In this document: positions 57,516 to 64,000 of the stretch, one piece after another
Numbering within the stretch: the stretch's first letter is position 1
Layout: each line of letters starts with the position of its first letter
NCBI GenBank assembly: GCA_021209875.1
Contig: JAGYVD010000006.1
Span: 1,736,001-1,800,000 of the forward strand
Direction of reading: 5' to 3'
Length of the DNA: 64,000 bases
Origin: Rosellinia necatrix
Taxonomy: Eukaryota > Ascomycota > Sordariomycetes > Xylariales > Xylariaceae
The notes under the pieces: generated by a model
Told to the model about the DNA's origin: nothing
The model's database searches: none
The model's input: only the letters and a program-made list of their open reading frames with translations
Made by a program: the position numbers and the translations under genes

Positions 57516-59515
57516 ACTTGGAAGGTAGGAGGCTCGGTGACCTTGTGAGAAGGGGTATCTATGATACAATGTCTTCCTCTGGTTTAATTAATAGAGGGGT
57601 ATGAAGCTGGGATTCTAGACTGGGGAAGAGGTAATGGTTTTGCAAAAGAACGACAAGAGGGTAAAAGAGTGTTGCCCTGATATATTATGGACGTCAGGCT
57701 TAATTACAAGTCTCAGGCCATTATCAGTGTAGTCTTGCCAGAATGCTTTATATTTATATATTTTTATCATCTCTGTCTCATACCTGTGGCGTTTATATGT
57801 ATTGAAACTGAACGCCACCAGCTTCCACTATTGCCGAAGGCGCCGCCTCTTGCGTGGGTGCCAAAAAGTCGAGCTGCAGCTTGGCTTGATGCACTTGGTA
57901 TGCACTCAGATGCATGCGCCGCGTGCACACGAGCTACTCGGGGCTGTATGCAGATGATTTCGGTTGTCTCTCTCAGGCCTGAGTGAGGCCTGACATGCAT
58001 GGGCTGTATGCCATAAAGCTATCATACGACAGCTTCAGGTCACCGTTCTTCATCTTCCGCTGGAACACGGGGGCGGCATGATTATGCGCCTGTATCGCGC
58101 AAGCATCGCTCGATCGGTACAGCTCAAAGATGACAGCATTCGTATTCCAACCATGGCGCTGGCCTGGATCGGTCTCAAAGGGGGGGGGTTACGCTTCAGC
58201 GGTCAGCTCGGTTGCATCGTCGTTACAGACTGCCCAGAAACTGTTCTAAGAGCAGATTATTTCCTCAGGTGGCGATTTAAATAACCCGTTTTCAAGTTGA
58301 TGCTTTTGCTGTCTTTCAGGAGTAACGTGATGGAATAAGCAACCCCTGATTGGCCATGAATCATCAAAGCCGTAACGCCTCTTGGCACTAAAGCTGCGCC
58401 TTGATATCGGATATCCGGATACATATTGTGCGCTCATCTAACACACATTCCCACTTCTGTAAATTTGCGCAGAAAGGCGGCACATAAAAGGAGAACGTGT
58501 CGACATACCAGGGTTAGAATAGGCGAAAAGCATGACCTCTGTCTCCTTCGGTCCCGGTTCTGTCGTACTCAGGCAGCAGGACAGGAGGCCAGACAGACAG
58601 TGCGGTTTCAAGCTGACAGCAGGTTCTCTCTGTCGTGGTTGTATTTCCTACGGTCGTGTGATATCGACCCAGTTTAGGGTTGATGTTAGCTGGTTTTACC
58701 CCAATGCTTATCAACGTGCTCCCGGTCACGATGGTACACGATAACTAGTAACCGGGAAAAAAGGCCAATGAATGTATAGCTGACTCCTGAGTCTCTAGAT
58801 TTAAATGACTAGAGACGGCTCGCCTTAGGGGGTTCCTCCGGCTTGAATCAAAACATTACGGCTTAGACGGCTCGGGCTGGATGTCTGATTTACCATGCAC
58901 TGCATCTGCCTGCTTGCCGCGGTCCGGCTTGCATCATGCAAGCCCGGCCAAAGACAGCTGACGAGTGAAATTCCGTTGCCAATCTGATCGACGCTAGGGT
59001 CTCAGCAAGTTTGAACTTATAGCCGCTTAATTATAAGGGAGAGAGGGGTAGTTACTGCCAGGATTGAGTGATAGTATAGACCTGCTACCTGGAGCTAAAG
59101 CGATGCTATGCCGGCTTGGCAAGACAATATCAATACCAAGACCCGAACCAAGAGCTAAGATCCCGACGGGGCGGTTTGTAACACTCTTAGATAATAATAG
59201 ACTGAAAGGAGCGATAATTGTAAGATTAATAGGGATGTGGGATCATGTTGTGTACCACGAGCTTAGTAGAGATCGCCTCGGATATTAAACGGGAGGCGTT
59301 CAACGAGGTAAAAACGATAGAACCAAAAACGGAAATAAAATAAACAAGACGCGAACTTCTCCGATCCCGACCGAGCACTTTAATTAAAGCATAACACACT
59401 GAACGCGATCAGGAAGCCCAGGGTCATCCCCTTCGACTGCATCCTACCCCAGTACGCCTAACATGAGTCGGGTCGCGTCCAGCCCGATCTATCCGCTCCG
59501 GCGATGACGATGGTG
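57516..59515. other. 2-kb intergenic region
   Basis: No supported gene. An AT-rich, somewhat ORF-like stretch at 59041-59290 has no recognisable domain. The gene at 59516 ends here, so the right part is its 3' flank. Confidence 0.45.
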
Positions 59516-60746
59516 TTAGTACTTGGCACCCCCGAGATGCTTCTCAAACCATGCCAGGGCCTGATCCTCAGCTTCAACAGCTCCTTTAGGATCATCGTTT
59601 TGGACGTCCGCTCGGCAAGCGAAACCATGGGCATAACCGGGATACACCCGGCATTCGCCCTTTTGCCCATCGGGCTTGCTTGTGACGATCTTCTCGAGCT
59701 GCTCTGCCTGCTTCAGAGATACCTGGTTGTCCTTGTCGCCTATGGCAAAGCTCACGGGGACGGTCATCTTCTCGATCTCGTCGAACAGGTTCAGAAAGCT
59801 GGGGTGGGCTGTAAAGCCCACGTCGATGAGTGGCTTGTCATCGATTTTGAAGCCCTCCGCTAGCGAGACGACGTGTTTCCCACCCCAGCAGTAGCCAGTG
59901 ACACCAACAGGGAGATGGGCAGCCTCGTTGCGGCGTAAGGATTCCATGAAAGCTTTGACGATCGGGAACGTTTTCCCCGGGCGGTTCAAGACGATCGAAG
60001 GTATGACGGACCCGACGAGGGCCAGTGCATGATACCTTCGTCGGAGAGTTTATTAGCTTACGGGGAAGTTAATCTCCCGCGCTCCCGCGCTTATGGGGAT
60101 CTGACTTACGGCATGGAGAGAGTCTCGGTCCACGACTTTGGCGCCAGGACTTTCTGCATCGAATCAATTGCTGAGACGGGCGCAGCATTGCCTGTGCGAC
60201 CTATCAGCTAAAAATGCCCCCGAGACGCCTGTCCCCTTAATTTGAGGGCAGGTCCTACAAGTACGTACCATTCATGAAATCTGGTACATATACTCGGTAA
60301 CCGCCCTTCTTCGAAAAACTGTCGGCCATCAATCGGATGTTTACGAAGGTCCAGCCGAAAATGTCGGGAATGAGGACTGCACCAATTTAAATTAACACAT
60401 CATCGCCCCCAACTAGCCATCATGGGTTTTGAACCGAAAAAGGTGTCGCGGCTGATACGGGCATCACATTCCACTTACCGACGATGGCCTTGGGCGGGTT
60501 CTCGCTAGCAGATTCGGCGACATAAACGTCAAGCCCGTGAAGCTTGGTGGCAGTACCCGTGGGCGTGCCCTCACTATAATAATCCAGGTATTAGAAGCTC
60601 ATGCTGAATAAGGTGGATATTCGGGTTTGGTTTTTGCGATCATGTGGGGAGCACCTCATGCGACAGCGATAACGTCAATGGAATATGGACTGGAAAGGCT
60701 AGAATGCGTACTGGACGGCACCGCTAAAGCAATCGGGACAGGACAT
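59516..60746 (-). CDS. Dienelactone hydrolase family protein
   Basis: Five exons (minus): 60712-60746, 60479-60573, 60269-60376, 60110-60200 and 59516-60035, giving 282 residues. Junctions restore MSCPDCFSGAV-HEGTPTG, KAIV-VLIPDIFGWTF, VYVPDFMNG-RTGNAAP and ETLSMP-YHALALVG. Start MSCPDCFSGAV is the hallmark N-terminus of the fungal DLH family. Catalytic triad: Cys in VGVTGYCWGGKHVV, Asp in AIGDKDNQVS, His in YPGYAHGFACR. Family members hydrolyse dienelactones in aromatic degradation, but most fungal copies have unproven substrates. It has no signal peptide, so it is likely cytosolic. The small exons and phase changes are well supported by the protein pattern. Confidence 0.92.
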
Positions 60747-62749
60747 GGTCAATGGTGGCCTGATGAACGGACGGTTTGGAGATGCAACAAGAACCAGAAC
60801 AATTGAGACAGAGAAAGGATGTTGTTCGAGACGACAACAGACAGGCCAGCAGAGAATCCGTCAGCCCGATGCGTCGTCAGGAGGAAGCGCTTGCCGAGTA
60901 TTGTTATAGAAGATTATAAGATCATTGTAGAACGCAAGGTAGGAAGCACCTCGGATTTATAGTAAGCTAGTCGTTTAGCACTCAAAGCTAATCGCCGAAA
61001 TAACAGGACTTGTAGCGGGCGTATGCCTCCAGCCTTAGACGTCCACACCGCAGCGCTCATGGAGTCATACCGGTGTTGGACATTTGTACTTGATAATTAC
61101 AACCTAGCGATCCTTTGAACCACCTCCTCCCACCAGAGATAATGACGCAAAGCTTACATTAGTGCTAAGACATGCCAGATAGGCAGATTGAGTCACCGTA
61201 TGCCCCGGTAGTATCCCCGGTCGGCCGGACTGCTCTCCCCCCGCTATTTCCGAGGCGGATGAAGGATTGCGATGTAACATGATTGAGTCTATCGGCTGAA
61301 GCTTACGTTCGGTCTCGAGTTGGGCTACCATTCGCTAATTCGAATGTAATCTCATGAGCCGCGATAAGAGTATTTCACTAATGAAGCATCAAGGCGCGAG
61401 GGTAGATGGGAACAAGATATATTTAGTCTTAAACAGAGGCCGTGGGGGGAGGGGGGGGCATTGAATTGTGCACCAAGTATTCTAAATTGATCCCCCTCCC
61501 CCCCCTCCTCGAACAGTCTCGCCTTGAGATTTGGGGGAAAGACTGGGGCTATACGTAGTATGATTGCCGTGCCCCATTACATGATTCTGTCAAAACCATA
61601 CTAACTGACGCTTTTCATGCTATCATCACTTGTGGCGCGCTTCGTTCCCTGAACTGTATGACGTGAAGACACAGCGGTCGGGCGGCGATGTTTACAAACC
61701 CTGTGCGACGAGGTGAGAAGTTAGTGCTAGCATTCGCTCGCTTTTCATTTTTAATGGGATGGCGATAAATTCATTTAGTATGACCCTATCTTCAATCTCG
61801 CCTGAGGTATCGGAGCCGCAGTGCCAGCCGGCAAACATACGCTCCTAAGTTTATATCGAGGAAGATGAGGACTAAGGGGGTGGGACTACGCTCTGGCCCG
61901 GCTCTTCCCGGCCTCTGCATCGTGCTCGCAGGGCGAGAAGGTCAGACTACCTGCACCCCAAGAACTTTACCGCTCCTGCATGCAGCACAGCACAGCCCGC
62001 CTACGACCCTCGACTCTCGACCCTCGGCGCCGTGACGCCGTGTACGACAGGCGAATATGAGTGCGCGCGGACGACGGGGAAGCAGGGCCCCGAGCAGCAC
62101 AAGCAACTAAGGATCATGGGACACACGCAAGCACGCTTCGGTGCGAGTATGACATAAAAGATCGCAGCAATGGAGCGAAGGCACACGAACAACCGGCCGG
62201 TGCGGCGCGCTCCTGCATGTCGAGGCCCTGTACGAGGCGCCTGTGGTATACACGGCGTGGGTGCGCGACAGCGATCCTGCATGACCTTGCGATCGTATAT
62301 GAATAAAATTCAACGTATTGTATGTAACAACGGCGATGTAGATATAGGATTCGGCGGTACAGTCTCAATATAACCTACCTATCTTTTGTGAATACGCCGG
62401 CCCCAATGGTAGGAATTGAAAACAATTATAACTGAGGTTGCTCCTATAAAAGGCTCAGATAGATCCTAATTAAGGGCTGGGATCTGGGGCACGGCAAGGA
62501 GCCAATTGGCCTGAGATATACTACCAAATTGGGCATCTAGCGATTGCTCTCGATAAAGCTTTCAATATGGCGTGATGGGGTTTTCAGACCTACTTATGCG
62601 CGCGACCGACGACATAACTTCCGCAACTCAATTTTCAGACCGCAGGTTAATTATGCGCGAAGCCCGAAATACTTAAGACATAAGACTAACGAGAGGAGAG
62701 CGACCGCAGCTTCGGAAATCATCACACATATCCATGAAAAATTCAATCT
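60747..62749. other. 2-kb intergenic region with G/C inverted repeat
   Basis: Promoter of the hydrolase at the left, 3' flank of the LPMO at the right. No gene supported. Contains the G/C-rich inverted repeat at 61444-61508. Confidence 0.5.
61444..61508. repeat. G-run / C-run inverted repeat
   Basis: GGGGGGAGGGGGGGG at 61444-61458 and CCCCCTCCCCCCCCTCC at 61492-61508. GGAGGGGGGGG pairs perfectly over 11 bases across a spacer of about 39 bases, and each arm is also a G-quadruplex/i-motif candidate. Confidence 0.8.
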
Positions 62750-64000
62750 TCATGCACCCGGCGCGCGACCATCAACCGGCTTATCCTGGACATAATCGAC
62801 GCCGTCCCACAAAGCGCCGCCCGGGTAGACGTAGTCGCCATCGAGTATCCTGCTCTGGTACATTGCGAGGATAGTGGCCATCCCTACATCATCGCGGTCA
62901 GCCAGTAAGATATTAAAAAAAAAAAAAAACCATCCGAAGCATTCGGTGAACCCTTGGGAGAGGGGGACGTACCGGGGGATGAATGGGCGAGCGCCTCCGG
63001 GATCTGCACGCCCTTTGGGAGCTCGCCTTCGCCGTCCGTCCCCACCTCGATCTGCGCGCACGTCGCGTAGAGCTGGGCCGGGAACTCGGTGAACCCGGGC
63101 TGCGTGACGCCGGTGTTGACGAGGTCGAGGCGGAGGAGGTATTGGCCCCTGGGTGTCCGCTCGGGGATCTTGAACACGATCTATAAATAACGCGTTAGCT
63201 CTGCTATCAATAACTAGCAGGGATACGAGGGTGCTTTGGAGGGGAAGGGGAAGGGGGGAGGGGGAAGGGGAGCTTACCCGTGATGGGAGGCGATAGGAGC
63301 CGTTTGTGTGACGGTCGCCGTCCCAGGGTAGCCAGTGGACGGGCTCGCTCACGTCCTCTGTCATTTCCATGCCCAAGGTATAGATCTTCACCCAGTCCCC
63401 GGATCCGTCGTACTGGCGGACATCATGGCCCTCGGGGACCTTAGAGAGATGCGCTATGAATGGGCCGGGATGGTTGATATCCATAATATCCTAGGCCGCC
63501 GGCCATGGGTTGTTAGTGGATGTCAGATCTCGGTCCTCATCACCCATCTTGCTCGCTACTTACGATCTTACCACTCCCGCCGAACCGAATGCAGCTCCCT
63601 CTTTCGTAGGGGCAGTTGTCCCAGACCACCTGCGACCAGCTCTCGGGGCCCGACCGCGTATGGGCGACCTCGATCGTGTCGCCGCCGCGGACCTGGAGGA
63701 CTTCCGTGTCCGCTGCGTGGATCATGTTGTCGCGCCCGCAGCGGACCGACTCCGGCCGGTCCGTGGCATAGGTGGGGTCCGTGTACGCCCGCACGTTCAC
63801 GTTGGTGTTAGGGGTCCAGTCCTCGGAGTAGGGGGATGTTTTGTTGCTGCCCCGATTAGCGGCGGGTTCTTCCGTATAGAATAAAACGGCGATTTACCGG
63901 ATGAAGCGCGTAGGTGCCTGCCACTCCCCATTCAGGGCAACACGAACAAAGGCGACTTGGCTTGTTAGTTGGTGTACCTGGATGTCGACACGATGTCGAA
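62750..64000 (-). CDS. AA9-type lytic polysaccharide monooxygenase, 5' end outside window
   Basis: Five exon parts (minus): 63898-64000 (open at the edge), 63564-63846, 63278-63490, 62973-63180 and 62750-62883, all with GT-AG introns and restored frames. Visible: VAFVRVALNGEWQAPTRFIR, PYSEDWTPNTNVNVRAYTDP, ESVRCGRDNMIHAADTEVLQ, VRGGDTIEVAHTR, DINHPGPFIAHLSKVPEG (second copper His and the GP turn), DGSGDWVKIYTLGME, FKIPERTPRGQYLLRLDLVN, and PAQLYATCAQIEVGTD (axial Tyr). It ends GGALWDGVDYV plus a short Arg/Gly tail, with no cellulose-binding module. The signal peptide and the first copper-binding His lie to the right of 64000. It cleaves cellulose or related glycans oxidatively outside the cell. 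The Cys/Tyr core fits AA9; the spacing is a little unusual, so a diverged subfamily is possible. Confidence 0.85.

Noticed and set aside
59064..59288. Possible transposon-derived ORF
   Set aside because: AT-rich and short; I could not find an integrase, transposase or reverse-transcriptase motif.

Overview
The window looks like nuclear DNA of a filamentous ascomycete (Pezizomycotina, probably a Sordariomycete). The genes are interrupted by short GT-AG introns, mostly 50-100 bases, with CTAAC-type branch points, and starts often sit in a GCCGCCATG-like context. The gene set is typically fungal: Zn2Cys6 regulator, AA9 polysaccharide monooxygenase, secreted DPP4, class II-like peroxidase, and HET and NACHT remnants. 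The order is inferred; no marker gene fixes it. All exon boundaries below come from reading splice signals together with protein family patterns.

Region 1 (about 0.9-19.3 kb) is dominated by low-complexity, LEA-like hydrophilic proteins. Two diverged paralogues end in the same LDLNLEVEV...HGDLTL tail (882-1352 minus; 3326-4042 plus) and flank a small membrane-anchored unknown (2096-2755 minus). Two genes carry DUF3659-type repeats: 6065-7944, broken by two frameshifts, and 9659-13698, a giant with about 20 repeat units and one frameshift. A 110-residue Gly-rich protein lies at 18979-19311. Interleaved are a NACHT relic (14393-14888) and an intact alpha/beta hydrolase (DUF676-like) gene (16027-18146) with a probable GC-AG intron.

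Region 2 (22.3-27.8 kb) holds a small conserved fungal protein and the most striking gene here: one predicted polypeptide of about 1192 residues (24014-27785, minus). It joins an N-terminal DyP-type heme peroxidase to a full-length glycyl radical enzyme (PFL-like), with Cys, Glu and radical Gly motifs visible.

Region 3 (28-37 kb) is gene-poor. It holds a vWA-domain gene tail-to-tail with a helical NTPase-like gene, and a decayed HET-type incompatibility gene.

Region 4 (37-64 kb) is metabolic: secreted dipeptidyl peptidase 4, homogentisate 1,2-dioxygenase, a FAD monooxygenase, a SAM methyltransferase, a Zn2Cys6 regulator, fumarylacetoacetase, a secreted class II-like heme peroxidase, a dienelactone hydrolase and, running off the right edge, an AA9 LPMO. 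Homogentisate dioxygenase and fumarylacetoacetase are the third and last steps of tyrosine/phenylalanine catabolism. Their separation by a monooxygenase, a methyltransferase and a regulator suggests a catabolic or biosynthetic cluster, which is inference.
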